From Pararoseomonas sp. SCSIO 73927 (GTDB taxonomy: Bacteria > Pseudomonadota > Alphaproteobacteria > Acetobacterales > Acetobacteraceae), in assembly GCF_037040815.1 (NCBI RefSeq), contig NZ_CP146232.1, positions 2,040,501 through 2,104,500 on the forward strand: a stretch of 64,000 nucleotides of DNA. Direction: 5' to 3'. Numbering within the stretch: position 1 is the stretch's first letter; every line of letters starts with the position of its first letter. The notes below the pieces were generated by a model. The model was not told the origin of the DNA and made no database searches. It saw nothing but the letters and a program-made list of their open reading frames with translations. Both the position numbers and the translations under genes were made by a program. This document shows positions 36,315-45,369 of the stretch, in pieces.

Positions 36315-37723
36315 CCGGACCCGCCTTGCAGGAGCTGGCCACCTGGGTGGCCGCGACGGAGGGCGCGGCGGGCGATGCGGCGGTGGATTCCGCCCTGGCC
36401 TGCTACGCGCTGGACTGGGCGGGGGCGCTGATCGCCGGCACCGCGCACGATCTCTACCCGCGCTACCTCGCCGCCTTCGCGGCGCTGGCGGCGCCAGGCG
36501 CCCCGGGCTGCGCTGGGGGCTGCGCCGTGGCCGGCGACGCGCGCGGCTGGTCGCCGGTGGAGGCGGCTGCCGCCAACGCCGCCATTAGCCATTTCTGGGA
36601 GTTCGACGACAGCCACCGCGCCGCGATGATGCACCCCGGCATCACCGTCTGGCCCGCCGTGGTGGCGCTGGCCCAGGCGCGGCCGGGCGTGACGGTGGCG
36701 GACATGCGCGCGGCCGTGCTGGCGGGCTACGAGGCCGGGCTTCGCATGGGCGCCCATCTCGGCAAGGCGCACGCGGCAACCAACCACGTCACCGCCACTG
36801 CCGGCACCTTCGGCGCCGCCGCAGCCGCCGCACGGCTGCTGCGGCTGGACGCCGCCGCCACCCTCTCCGCCCTCGGCCATGCCGGAACGCAGGCGGCCGG
36901 GCTGTGGCAGTTCCTGGAGGACGGGGCGATGGAGGCAAAGGCCGTGCATCCCGCCATCGCCGTGCGCAACGGCGTGACGGCGGCGCTGCTGGCGGAGGCC
37001 GGCATCCCCGGCGCCGCCCGCGTGCTGGAGGGAGGGCGCGGGATGCTGGCGGCGTGGAAGATCGCGCCGGAACCCTCCGCCTCCCTCGTCCCGGAAGGCG
37101 CGCCGATGATCCTGACGGCCACGATCAAGGGCTGGCCTGTGTGCGGCCAGATGCACAGCCTGCTGGACGCGACGCAGGACCTGATGCGGAAGGCCGGGCT
37201 GCGGGTGGAGGAGATCGCCTCCGTGACGGCGGAGGGGCCGCAGGCGCTGCTGGACGTGGCCGGCCTGCGCCGTCCGACGAACGCCGGGGATGCGAAGTTC
37301 TCCACCGCCTTCTGCGTGGCACTGATGCTCTCCGGCGGCGACCTCTCCTTCACCGGGTTCGACGGAAGCGCGGTGCGGGATGAGGCGGTGCAGGCCCTGG
37401 CGGACCGGATCGAGGTGCTTGCCCCGCCGGAGTTCTCCGCCCGCTACCCGAAGGAGCGCCCGGCCCGCATCACCGCGACGACGCGGGACGGGCAGGTGCT
37501 GACGGAGGAGCGCAGCTTCCGCCGCGGCGACCCGGAGGCGCCCTGGGAGTGGGAACCCCTGGTGGAACGCTTCCACGGCATCGCCGGGCTGGCGATGCGG
37601 GACGCGGCGGCGCGGCGGGCCGTGGTGGAGTGGTGCCGCGGCTTCGGGGCCGGCGATGAGACGCTGGACCGCGCCGCTGCCCCCTTCTTCCGCGTGGACC
37701 CGGTGCTGGAGCGCGCGGCATGA
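36311..37723 (+). CDS. MmgE/PrpD family protein
   Basis: A 470-residue MmgE/PrpD-fold protein. The family includes 2-methylcitrate dehydratase, cis-aconitate decarboxylase and iminodisuccinate epimerase. Recognisable segments are FWEFDDSHRAAMMHPG, LAGYEAGLRMG, and KWPVCGQMH-like GWPVCGQMHSLLDA. Translation is coupled on both sides (ATGA overlaps). Pairing with a fumarase-superfamily lyase is reminiscent of aminopolycarboxylate pathways, where an epimerase of this family feeds a C-N lyase; substrate here is inference. Confidence 0.85.
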   Translation: MTGPALQELATWVAATEGAAGDAAVDSALACYALDWAGALIAGTAHDLYPRYLAAFAALAAPGAPGCAGGCAVAGDARGWSPVEAAAANAAISHFWEFDDSHRAAMMHPGITVWPAVVALAQARPGVTVADMRAAVLAGYEAGLRMGAHLGKAHAATNHVTATAGTFGAAAAAARLLRLDAAATLSALGHAGTQAAGLWQFLEDGAMEAKAVHPAIAVRNGVTAALLAEAGIPGAARVLEGGRGMLAAWKIAPEPSASLVPEGAPMILTATIKGWPVCGQMHSLLDATQDLMRKAGLRVEEIASVTAEGPQALLDVAGLRRPTNAGDAKFSTAFCVALMLSGGDLSFTGFDGSAVRDEAVQALADRIEVLAPPEFSARYPKERPARITATTRDGQVLTEERSFRRGDPEAPWEWEPLVERFHGIAGLAMRDAAARRAVVEWCRGFGAGDETLDRAAAPFFRVDPVLERAA

Positions 37724-39153
37724 ACGAAATCCGCCCCCCCGCCCGCGCCCTTCCCACCGATCTGGCCGAGCGCCTGCGCGCCGCCCTGCCGGAGGGCACG
37801 GTGCTGACCGCGGACACCGACCGCGAGGCCTACCTGCTGGAGGAGCGCAGCCTCTACCGCGGACAGGCGCCGATCGTGCTGCGCCCTCGCAGCACGGAGG
37901 AGGTGGCGACGGCCGTCCGCCTCTGCGCCGAGGCGGGCGTGCCGGTGGTGCCGCAGGGCGGCAATACCGGCCTCGTCGGCGGCACCGTCACCGCCGCGCA
38001 CGAGGTGCTGCTCTCCCTCGGGCGCATGAACGGGATCGAGGAGGTCGATCCGGTGAACTTCACCATGACGGTCGAGGCCGGCTGCGTCCTGGCCAGCATC
38101 CAGGAAGCGGCGGAGCGCGCCGGCCGCCTCTTCCCCCTCTCCCTCGGCGCGCAGGGCAGCGCACAGATCGGCGGCAACCTCGCCAGCAACGCCGGCGGCA
38201 TTAACGTGCTGCGCTACGGCAACGCCCGCGACCTCGTGCTGGGGCTGGAGGTGGTGCTGGCCGATGGCCGCGTGTGGAACGGGTTGCGCGCCTTGCACAA
38301 GGACAACACAGGCTACGCGCTGAAGCACCTGTTCGTGGGCAGCGAGGGCACGCTGGGGATCATCACCCGCGCCGTGCTGAAGCTCTTTCCCCGGCTGACC
38401 GACCGCACGGTGGCCTTCTGCGCCCTGCGCGACCCGGCCGATGCGCTAACGCTCCTCTCCCTCGCCCGCGACCGCGCCGGGGAGGCCGTGACGGCTTTCG
38501 AGCTGATGTCGGAACTCAGCGTCGAGATCGTGGCCCGCCACGCCGGCGGCCAGGACCCGATGCAGGAGCGCCACCCCTGGTACGCGCTGATCGAGCTCGC
38601 CGGCTCCGGCCATGACGGCTCCCTGCGCCCCGTGCTGGAAGGGATCCTGGAGGAGGCCTTCGAGCGCGGCACCCTGGCCGATGCCGTGGTGGCGGAGAGC
38701 GGTGCCCAGTACGCCGCCCTGTGGCGCCTGCGCGAGGGCATCCCGGAGGCGCAGAAGAAGGAGGGCGGCAGCATCAAGCACGACGTTTCCGTGCCCGTCT
38801 CCCGCGTTCCCGCCTTCCTGCGCCGGGCGGGCGAGGCGGCGGCGGAAGCCCTGCCGGGCGTGCGCGTCTGCGCCTTCGGCCACCTCGGCGACGGCAACAT
38901 CCACTACAACCTCACCCAGCCCATCGGCATGGAGAAGGCCGCTTTCATGGCCGAGTGGGAGCAGATGAACGCGATCGTCCACGACATCGTGGTGGAGCTC
39001 GGCGGCTCCATCTCCGCCGAGCACGGCATCGGCCTGCTCAAGGCCGGCGAGCTGCGCCGCTACAAGGACCCGGTGGAAATGGACCTGATGCGGCGCATGC
39101 GCGACGCGCTGGATCCGGCGCGGCTGCTCAATCCCGGGAAGATGCTGGGGTGA
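37720..39153 (+). CDS. FAD-binding oxidoreductase, GlcD/D-2-hydroxyglutarate dehydrogenase type
   Basis: A 477-residue flavoprotein of the VAO/PCMH fold. The FAD loop is PQGGNTGLVGG (78-88), with GGNLASNAGGINVLRYGN and LFVGSEGTLGIIT. The C-terminal domain has GHLGDGNIHYN and SAEHGIGLLKAGEL, typical for D-2-hydroxyacid dehydrogenases. Likely substrate: a D-2-hydroxyacid produced by the neighbouring steps (for example D-malate or D-2-hydroxyglutarate); unproven. It overlaps the MmgE/PrpD gene by 4 nt. Confidence 0.9.
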   Translation: MNEIRPPARALPTDLAERLRAALPEGTVLTADTDREAYLLEERSLYRGQAPIVLRPRSTEEVATAVRLCAEAGVPVVPQGGNTGLVGGTVTAAHEVLLSLGRMNGIEEVDPVNFTMTVEAGCVLASIQEAAERAGRLFPLSLGAQGSAQIGGNLASNAGGINVLRYGNARDLVLGLEVVLADGRVWNGLRALHKDNTGYALKHLFVGSEGTLGIITRAVLKLFPRLTDRTVAFCALRDPADALTLLSLARDRAGEAVTAFELMSELSVEIVARHAGGQDPMQERHPWYALIELAGSGHDGSLRPVLEGILEEAFERGTLADAVVAESGAQYAALWRLREGIPEAQKKEGGSIKHDVSVPVSRVPAFLRRAGEAAAEALPGVRVCAFGHLGDGNIHYNLTQPIGMEKAAFMAEWEQMNAIVHDIVVELGGSISAEHGIGLLKAGELRRYKDPVEMDLMRRMRDALDPARLLNPGKMLG

Positions 39154-39211
39154 GAGGGACAGGGGGTGCCACCCCCGCCTTCGGGCCCCGGCCGTTGGCA
39201 GTCCATCCCGT

Positions 39212-40501
39212 TCAGGACGAGGCGTCCGAAGCGCGCAGCATCGCTTCCGCGGCACGCCGGCCGGACATGAAGCTCTGGTTGCTCCAGAGATACGCCCATT
39301 CCCCGAAGCGCCCCGCGAGCTCGATCCCGCACCCGCGCACCCAGTCCACGACCAGGTCGCGCCGCGCCTCCATGCCGAGATCGAAGACGACGTTGCCGTA
39401 GGGAAGCGTCTTGTGATGGAGCAGCACCACCTCGTCGCGCCGGGCGAGCCCCATCGTCTCCAGCGCGGCCAGGCAGTTCTCCTTCATCTCCTCCGGCGTC
39501 GCGGTCTGCGGGTTGCGAGGGGAGGAGTAGATCTCGAACTGGAGCGAGCTGTGCCCGGCGGGCGCGTTCGCCGCCGACTTCCAGCTCGGCGAGTAGACGC
39601 GGGCCGCCATGATGTCCGTGTCGTAGATGTAGAACCACAGGCTCGGCGACACGTCGGGCCGGGCGATACCGATGGAGATCAGGTCCACCTGGCTGGCGAA
39701 GAGGCTCGCCGCGGCGGCGCGGACCTCGTCGGGCACCTCCGTCATGATGTCGATGAGCACCGGCAGGGGAATAGTGCTCACCAGCCCGTCGTAGGCTACC
39801 TCCTCGCCGTTCGCGAAGCGGATGCGCCGCGCGCGCCAGTCCAGCGCCGTCGCGCGATGGCCCGTCCGGATGTCGGCCCCCTCGATCAGCGGCTCGATGA
39901 AGGCCCGGTAGCCGCCCCGGACGGGGTAGCGCATCCGGCTGATGTAGTAGGTGCTCGGGGCCTCCGGGCTCATCGCGCCGAACAGCACCTCCCGCACGTC
40001 GGCGCGCCGCATGCGGTTCCCGATCCAGTCGAGCCCGAGCTCCCCCGCATCGACCGTCCAGTACTTGCGCGTGTAGACGAGCGGCCAGCGCTCCGCGATC
40101 GCATGGCCGTACTGGTGGATCAGCCAGTCGCGATAGGTCCGGACCTCGAGCTCCGGCCGTGCCACGAAATCGGCGATGAGCGCCGTCCTCTCCTCGGCCG
40201 GGAGCGGGAACATGTTGTTCTGCACGGGGTGCTTGAGCCAGCGCCCGTCATCCCAGTTCAGCGACGCGGCCTCGTGCTCCGCGTAGGGCGTGCGGTCGAA
40301 CACCGCGCGCACCTCCGGCTCGCTGGCGAAGGAGAGGTGGACGCCGTTGTCGAAGCGCCAGCCATCCACGGTGAAGCTGTCGAGCAGCCCGCCTGCCGTG
40401 GCGGAAGCCTCGTAGAGCGTCACCTCCGTCCCCAGCTCCCGCGCGCGATGGGCTACGGCCAGGCCGGCGACCCCCGCGCCGAGCACAACATGGCCGCTCA
40501 C
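39212..40501 (-). CDS. FAD-dependent oxidoreductase, UDP-galactopyranose mutase-like
   Basis: A 429-residue flavoprotein with a GxGxxG start (VLGAGVAGLA), then VTLYEASATAGGLLDSF and FDNGVHLSF. Together with RYPVRGGYRAFIEPL and the RWPLVYTRKYW segment, the layout resembles UGM-like or protoporphyrinogen-oxidase-like enzymes in polysaccharide clusters. Start: GTG at 40499-40501, overlapping the upstream reductase stop by 4 nt. As last gene of a CDP-sugar operon it may contract a pyranose to a furanose; that is inference. Confidence 0.7.
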   Translation of the reverse strand: MSGHVVLGAGVAGLAVAHRARELGTEVTLYEASATAGGLLDSFTVDGWRFDNGVHLSFASEPEVRAVFDRTPYAEHEAASLNWDDGRWLKHPVQNNMFPLPAEERTALIADFVARPELEVRTYRDWLIHQYGHAIAERWPLVYTRKYWTVDAGELGLDWIGNRMRRADVREVLFGAMSPEAPSTYYISRMRYPVRGGYRAFIEPLIEGADIRTGHRATALDWRARRIRFANGEEVAYDGLVSTIPLPVLIDIMTEVPDEVRAAAASLFASQVDLISIGIARPDVSPSLWFYIYDTDIMAARVYSPSWKSAANAPAGHSSLQFEIYSSPRNPQTATPEEMKENCLAALETMGLARRDEVVLLHHKTLPYGNVVFDLGMEARRDLVVDWVRGCGIELAGRFGEWAYLWSNQSFMSGRRAAEAMLRASDASS

Positions 40502-41349
40502 GGTTGGGCGGCCAGCAACGAGGCGACGTAGCGTTCCAACGCATCCTCCCAACCCGGCATGACGTTCAGGCCCAGCAGGCTCAGCTTGTCGTTCGACGCG
40601 GCCTCGTTCGCCGAGACCGGCGCCCTGCGCTCGAAGCGCCGCGGCAGCAGGCGGGTGGAGAGCCCGGCCGATTGCAGGATCCGCAGCACGTAGTCGAAGC
40701 GCGAGGCCGCCCCCCCGGCGACGCAGTTCAGTGTCCCCGAGATCTCCTCCTCCAGCAGCCGCAGGCTCTGGGTCACCACGTCCTCGACATGGGTCGGGGT
40801 GCCGGTCTGGTGCGGGTCCGAGAAGACGGTCTCGGCCCCGCGCGCCTCGGCGATCCGGGCCCAGACGAAGTTCTTCCGGTGCTGCGCGTCCCCGCCGTAG
40901 AGCCAGCCGAGGCGCAGGATGAGGCTTTCCGGGAGGGCGCGGCGCACCGCCTCCTCCCCGGCGGCCTTGGCGGCGTGGTGCACGGTGGTGGGCCGGAGGG
41001 GGTCGTAGTCGCCGTAGGGCGCGCGCTTCCAGTCGCCGTAGCAGCCCGTAGAGGAGAAGTGAAGGAAGCGCGCGCCGGCCCTTCCGCAGGTCCCGGCGAG
41101 AAGTTCCGGCAGCAGGGCGTTGACGGCATAGGCCTGCCGGGGATCGTCCTCCGCCGCCTCGACATTCGTGTCGGCCGCGCAGTTGATCACCAGCGCGGGC
41201 GACAGCGAGGCGATGTGCTCGCGCAGTTCCCGGGGGCGCGACACGTCCAGCCCCTCGCGCCCGAGGCAGACGAGGTCCGCCCCGGCCAGGCGCTTGCGGA
41301 AGGCGCTGCCAAGCATGCCGCCGGCACCAGCCAGGACCACGCGGGCCAT
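40498..41349 (-). CDS. RmlD-like sugar nucleotide reductase (SDR family)
   Basis: A 283-residue extended SDR of the dTDP-4-dehydrorhamnose reductase type. NAD(P) loop is AGAGGMLGSAF (7-17), with VINCAADTNVEAAE and FSSTGCYGDW. It probably reduces the 4-keto group of a nucleotide-linked deoxysugar. Because the neighbours are CDP-specific, the substrate is more likely CDP- than dTDP-linked. The stop overlaps the UGM-like gene start, and the gene lies 2 nt after the epimerase stop. Confidence 0.82.
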   Translation of the reverse strand: MARVVLAGAGGMLGSAFRKRLAGADLVCLGREGLDVSRPRELREHIASLSPALVINCAADTNVEAAEDDPRQAYAVNALLPELLAGTCGRAGARFLHFSSTGCYGDWKRAPYGDYDPLRPTTVHHAAKAAGEEAVRRALPESLILRLGWLYGGDAQHRKNFVWARIAEARGAETVFSDPHQTGTPTHVEDVVTQSLRLLEEEISGTLNCVAGGAASRFDYVLRILQSAGLSTRLLPRRFERRAPVSANEAASNDKLSLLGLNVMPGWEDALERYVASLLAAQP

Positions 41350-41351
41350 CG

Positions 41352-41780
41352 TCAGCCCCCCTCTCCATCGGGCCAGGGGAAGCGGGACAGGTCGATCGTC
41401 TCCGCCTCGGCCGGGTCGTGCGGGATGCTCGCGACGTTGAGGATGACGTTGTCCCCGGCCGTCTCGCCGCGGAACCCGACCCAGAGCATCGGCGGCACGG
41501 TCAGCCGCCGGTAGCGCTCCGGCGAGGAGGGGGAGAGCGTGACGTCGAGCAGCTGCTCCGCCTCCCCGTACACCACGAAGCGCACCGCGCCTGCGATGCA
41601 GACGAGGTTCAGGGTCATGCGGAAGTGCCGCTTCCAGCCCTTCGTGGCGCCGCCGGCGACCATTGAGAAGTACGCCTCGCCGAAGCCCGCATAGCCGGCA
41701 TCGCTCGCCTTCATGCCGTGCAGCACGTCCCCGTTCGGGGTGTGGATGCGCCGCAGCGGGGTGAGCAGGGGCGCGCTCAC
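41352..41780 (-). CDS. cupin-type nucleotide-sugar epimerase/isomerase (RmlC-like)
   Basis: A 142-residue small cupin. PLRRIHTPNGDVLHGMKASD, KGWKRHFRMTLNLVCIAG and PPMLWVGFRG fit the RmlC/WxcM-like family in size and order (KxH metal/catalytic strand, then the WVGF strand). It is shorter than a classical RmlC (about 180 aa). Start: GTG at 41778-41780, overlapping the rfbG stop by 4 nt. Likely epimerises or isomerises the 4-keto sugar from RfbG. Confidence 0.75.
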   Translation of the reverse strand: MSAPLLTPLRRIHTPNGDVLHGMKASDAGYAGFGEAYFSMVAGGATKGWKRHFRMTLNLVCIAGAVRFVVYGEAEQLLDVTLSPSSPERYRRLTVPPMLWVGFRGETAGDNVILNVASIPHDPAEAETIDLSRFPWPDGEGG

Positions 41781-42877
41781 GCCCAGACCCGCCCCCGCTC
41801 CGCCGCGATGCGCTCGTACTCCGCCACGTGCTCGAGCGTGAGATCGCCGGCCGGCGCCCCGTCCTTCAGGACGCTGCGGTACCAGTTGCCCGTCATGTTC
41901 ATGCACTCGCGGTAGGAGAGGTTCGGCTCCCAGCCGAGCTCGAGAAGCGCCTTGTCGCAGTTGAGCTTGAGGAGGCCGGCCTCGTGGAACGGCACGTTCC
42001 CCGTCACCTCGTAGGCCTGATCGGCCCGCTCGAAGCCCCAGATGAGCCCGAGATCGCCGAGCAGCTCGACCACGGTCCGGTTCTGCTCCGCGCGCGGGCC
42101 GAAGTTGTAGCTCTCCCCGTCGGCCTTCCCGGTGCGCGCGACGTGCTCGCCGAGGGCAAGGTAGCCGCTCAGCGGCTCGAGGACGTGCTGCCAGGGTCGC
42201 GTGGCGGTGGGGCTGCGGATCTCGACCCGATCGCCCCGGCCCCAGGCCCGCACGCAATCCGCCACGATGCGGTCGGCCGCCCAGTCGCCGCCGCCGATGA
42301 CGTTCCCGGCGCGCGCGGTGGCGAGCTTCACGGGGCTGTCCGGCCGGCCGAAGAAGGAGTGCCAGTAGGACTTGAAGACGATCTCGGCCGCCGCCTTGGA
42401 GCCGCTGTACACGTCCTTGCCGCCGAGCGGGTCCGTCTCACGGTAGCCCCAGACCCACTCGACGTTGTCGTAGCACTTGTCGCTGGTGATCACGATCGCG
42501 ACGCAGGGATGCTCCACCTGCCGCAGCGCCTCCAGCACGTGGGTCGTCCCGACGACGTTGCTCGTGATCGTCCCCACCGGATCGGTGTAGGAGGTCCGGA
42601 CGATCGGCTGCGCGGCCATGTGGAAGACGAAGTCCGGCCTGAACGACGCGACGGCGTCGCGCACCGCGTCAAGATCCCGCACATCCCCGAGACGGTGCTC
42701 CATGCGGTTGGACAGCGCGGCCATCTCGAACAGGGAGGGCGAGGTCGGGATGCCGTCCGAGAAGCCGCACACCTCGGCGCCCATGTGCAGCAGCCAGGCG
42801 GAGAGCCAGCTCCCCTTGAAGCCGGTGTGGCCGGTGACGAGGACTCGCCGGCCGCGGTAGACGTCGCGAAAAGCCAT
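41777..42877 (-). CDS. rfbG: CDP-glucose 4,6-dehydratase
   Basis: A 366-residue extended SDR. NAD loop is GHTGFKGSWL (16-25). The YSGSK motif (157-161) gives catalytic Tyr157 and Lys161, and TSDKCYDN is at 131-138. This matches RfbG, which turns CDP-glucose into CDP-4-dehydro-6-deoxyglucose. It follows rfbF on the same strand after a 29-nt gap. Confidence 0.93.
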   Translation of the reverse strand: MAFRDVYRGRRVLVTGHTGFKGSWLSAWLLHMGAEVCGFSDGIPTSPSLFEMAALSNRMEHRLGDVRDLDAVRDAVASFRPDFVFHMAAQPIVRTSYTDPVGTITSNVVGTTHVLEALRQVEHPCVAIVITSDKCYDNVEWVWGYRETDPLGGKDVYSGSKAAAEIVFKSYWHSFFGRPDSPVKLATARAGNVIGGGDWAADRIVADCVRAWGRGDRVEIRSPTATRPWQHVLEPLSGYLALGEHVARTGKADGESYNFGPRAEQNRTVVELLGDLGLIWGFERADQAYEVTGNVPFHEAGLLKLNCDKALLELGWEPNLSYRECMNMTGNWYRSVLKDGAPAGDLTLEHVAEYERIAAERGRVWA

Positions 42878-42906
42878 GATCTGCTGCGCTCCATGCCGAC
42901 CGGCGG

Positions 42907-43683
42907 TCAGCCGTTCCAGATTTTCCAGGGCGCCTTGCCGGATGCCCAGTGCCCCTCGAGCTGGATCTTGTCGCGCAGCGAATCCATCGGCTGCCAGAAC
43001 CCGTGATGCCGGAACAGGCCGAGCTGCCCTTCATGCGCGAGGGTCTCCATCGGCTCCTGTTCCCAGGTGGTCTGGTCGCCCTCGATGTACGACGCGATCT
43101 TCGGCGAGAGCACGAAGAAGCCGCCGTTGATCCAGCCGCCATCGCCGACCGGCTTCTCGTGGAAGCCCGTCACGAGGTCGTCCTTCGTGCTCAGCGCGCC
43201 GAAGCGGCCGGGGGGCTGCGTTCCCGTGACGGTCGCGAGCAGGCCGGACGCCTTGTGCGCGGCGATCAGGGCGGTGATGTCCACGTCCCCCACGCCGTCG
43301 CCGTAGGTCATGCAGAACATCTCGTCGTCCTGCACGTAGGGGATGACCCGCTTGATGCGCCCGCCGGTCAGGGTGGACTCGCCGGTGTCGATCAGCGTGA
43401 CCCGCCAGGGCTCCGACTTCCCGTTGTGGATGTCCATGCGGTTCTCGGCGAGGTGGAAGGTCACGTCGGACATGTGAAGGAAGTAGTTGGAGAAGTACTC
43501 CTTGATGACATACCCCTTGTAGCCCAGGCAGATGATGAAGTCGTTCACGCCGTGCGCGCTGTACGTCTTCATGATGTGCCAGAGGATCGGCCGCCCCCCG
43601 ATCTCGACCATCGGCTTCGGCTTGGTCGTGGTTTCCTCGGCGAGGCGGGTTCCAAGTCCGCCCGCCAAAATCATGGCCTTCAT
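42907..43683 (-). CDS. rfbF: glucose-1-phosphate cytidylyltransferase
   Basis: A 258-residue nucleotidyltransferase that makes CDP-glucose from glucose-1-phosphate and CTP. It starts MKAMILAGGLGTRLAEET, with KPKPMVEIGGRPILWHI for nucleotide and sugar binding, and TYGDGVGDVDI around the catalytic Asp. The ATG at 43681-43683 gives this canonical start. It begins the CDP-deoxysugar pathway of the cluster. Confidence 0.95.
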   Translation of the reverse strand: MKAMILAGGLGTRLAEETTTKPKPMVEIGGRPILWHIMKTYSAHGVNDFIICLGYKGYVIKEYFSNYFLHMSDVTFHLAENRMDIHNGKSEPWRVTLIDTGESTLTGGRIKRVIPYVQDDEMFCMTYGDGVGDVDITALIAAHKASGLLATVTGTQPPGRFGALSTKDDLVTGFHEKPVGDGGWINGGFFVLSPKIASYIEGDQTTWEQEPMETLAHEGQLGLFRHHGFWQPMDSLRDKIQLEGHWASGKAPWKIWNG

Positions 43684-43708
43684 GTCGGGATCCTCGGTCG
43701 GTCGCGTT

Positions 43709-44791
43709 TCAGAGCGTGGAGGCCTGCCGGAGCAGGCCTCCCACGGTGCGGATGGGTTCCTGCGAGGCGTACAGGGCCTGCAGGGCGGTGCCCTCCCTCC
43801 CGGCCGCCCGCAGGTCGTAGTTTCCGGCAACCGGGCGGGTGTGGGTCACGGCGATCTCGTCGATGATGGCGATGCGGCTGTGGACGCTGCCGAGCATGCG
43901 CGGCCAGACGCGATCCAGCCCAAAGCCGCTGATGGAGCCGTAGAAGCTCCCGACGCAGGTCCTCAGCGCCTCGATCGAGAAGACCGGGCACATGACCTCC
44001 ACGAAGTTCGTGAAGCGCATGGCGTAGTCCGGGTTCTGCCTCGTGATGGAGTGGGTGGCGTAGGATCCCTCGCGAAGCGCTGGCTGCGCCAGCAGCAGCT
44101 GATGGCGCTCGCAGATCTCGAAAAGGCGGTTGATGTCCTTCCAGGATGTCGCCAGGTCGTCATCCGGGAACCAGACCCTCTGGTAATTCCAGAGCGGGCT
44201 GCTCTCGGTGAACAGGGCATGGATCGCGCCGAACTTGCGGTCCGCGGGCTGGTGCGTGAGGTACTCGAACGGCTCGAGTGCCGCGATCGCCTCGCTCCCG
44301 AGCGCGGAGCCGTAGTAGCTGACGCAGAGGTCCCAGTTGCGGTCGGCATCGCTGATCTCGCGGGGCCAGGCCTTGTGCAGCGATTCGGAATTGGCGCGGA
44401 GCACCACGAGGTTCCGCCGCGTCCCGGACGGGGGATCGCCGATGAAATCCGGCAGCACGCCTCCGGAACTCTGGCCGAGCTCCTTTCCGCTGGGCACCTC
44501 GCGCCGCTCCAGAACGTGCCAGATGCTGGGGCGATGGCGCGCCTGCCCGGAAAGACGGACAATGCGATCGTTCTCGAACGTGACGTCGTCGAAGGCTGTC
44601 GTGACGACGCCGTGCTGATCTAGGAAGCACAGACCGTTCCGATCCTCCCAGCGTCGTTCGGCGGGGTTGGAGTAGCCGCCGATAGTGCCGTCGGGGAGAA
44701 GAAGCAGCACTGGCGCTAGGACCGCTTCATCGTGCCTTGAAAATTTCCATGCGGAACCTTCGAGCAGATTGCCAAGATTCCGTACGTTCAT
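43709..44791 (-). CDS. DUF707-domain protein, probable glycan-related
   Basis: A 360-residue protein. Residues 1-110 are an uncharacterised beta-rich region (LLLLPDGTIGGYSNP, GVVTTAFDDVTFEND). From about 125 onward it resembles DUF707 (NLVVLRANSESLHKAW, NWDLCVSYYG, KFGAIHALF, VWFPDDDL with a DDD motif). DUF707 proteins often look like glycosyltransferases. It is the first gene of the leftward sugar operon, 25 nt before rfbF. Transfer of the deoxysugar is a guess. Confidence 0.72.
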   Translation of the reverse strand: MNVRNLGNLLEGSAWKFSRHDEAVLAPVLLLLPDGTIGGYSNPAERRWEDRNGLCFLDQHGVVTTAFDDVTFENDRIVRLSGQARHRPSIWHVLERREVPSGKELGQSSGGVLPDFIGDPPSGTRRNLVVLRANSESLHKAWPREISDADRNWDLCVSYYGSALGSEAIAALEPFEYLTHQPADRKFGAIHALFTESSPLWNYQRVWFPDDDLATSWKDINRLFEICERHQLLLAQPALREGSYATHSITRQNPDYAMRFTNFVEVMCPVFSIEALRTCVGSFYGSISGFGLDRVWPRMLGSVHSRIAIIDEIAVTHTRPVAGNYDLRAAGREGTALQALYASQEPIRTVGGLLRQASTL

Positions 44792-45369
44792 CCGCCTTCC
44801 GAGCCTCGCAAAGAGAACTTGAGTGCCAGCTTCGGGTCGCCCGCAGGCAGCCGATCCGCAGGCTCTTTAAGCGTTTAAGTCAGACAGAGTGACGGAATTT
44901 TCATGACATGCGCCTCAAGGACGGTCAAGCTTGGGGCGCCTCCACCGCTTCGACGCATTGTGCTGCGGTACCCATTGGCAGGTCGGGGAACGTAGACCGT
45001 AAAGTTGAGACTGGCGTGGCGGCACCGCAGGTCAGGCCGCCCGCTCTCCGATGGAGCGAGGGTTAGGATCGCGGCGGTGCTCCTCTCCTGCAGCCCTCTT
45101 ATTTTCATGCTCCTGTCACATCGCCCCCGTCTCAGAGAACCTGAGGGCGGACGGCCTCACTCCCCTCGAGACTGCCGACATGGTGCTGGGCCGTTTCGAT
45201 TGCCGCGCTGGCAAGCTGGCCAGGGGTGTCCGGAACCCGGCGCGGGAGGGCGGCATGAGCAAGACTACCGGGGTCGAAGACCTGAACGTTCCGGATCGCT
45301 GGCCGGTCATCTCGGCCGGGTTTGCGGGGCAGGAGGTGAGCGGCGCGAGGTGATCGGCGGCTGTGCCGC
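44792..45369. other. 578-bp intergenic region without a confident gene
   Basis: It contains the putative sugar-operon promoter and a CTTAAACGC/CTTAAAGAG near-repeat on the minus strand (around 44870). Short open frames exist on both strands (for example 45051-45353, 100 codons), but they lack a good Shine-Dalgarno or any recognisable family. Composition is lower in G+C than the flanks. It could hold a decayed gene. Confidence 0.5.
44898..44928 (-). promoter_or_regulatory. possible promoter of the sugar operon
   Basis: On the minus strand TTGACC (44928-44923) is followed about 18 nt later by CATGAAAAT. It lies about 110 nt upstream of the DUF707 gene in a locally A/T-rich stretch. Moderate match only. 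Confidence 0.28.

Noticed and set aside
45051..45353. 100-codon plus-strand frame in the gap before the SMP-30 gene
   Set aside because: No Shine-Dalgarno, no recognisable family; a decayed gene is possible but unsupported.
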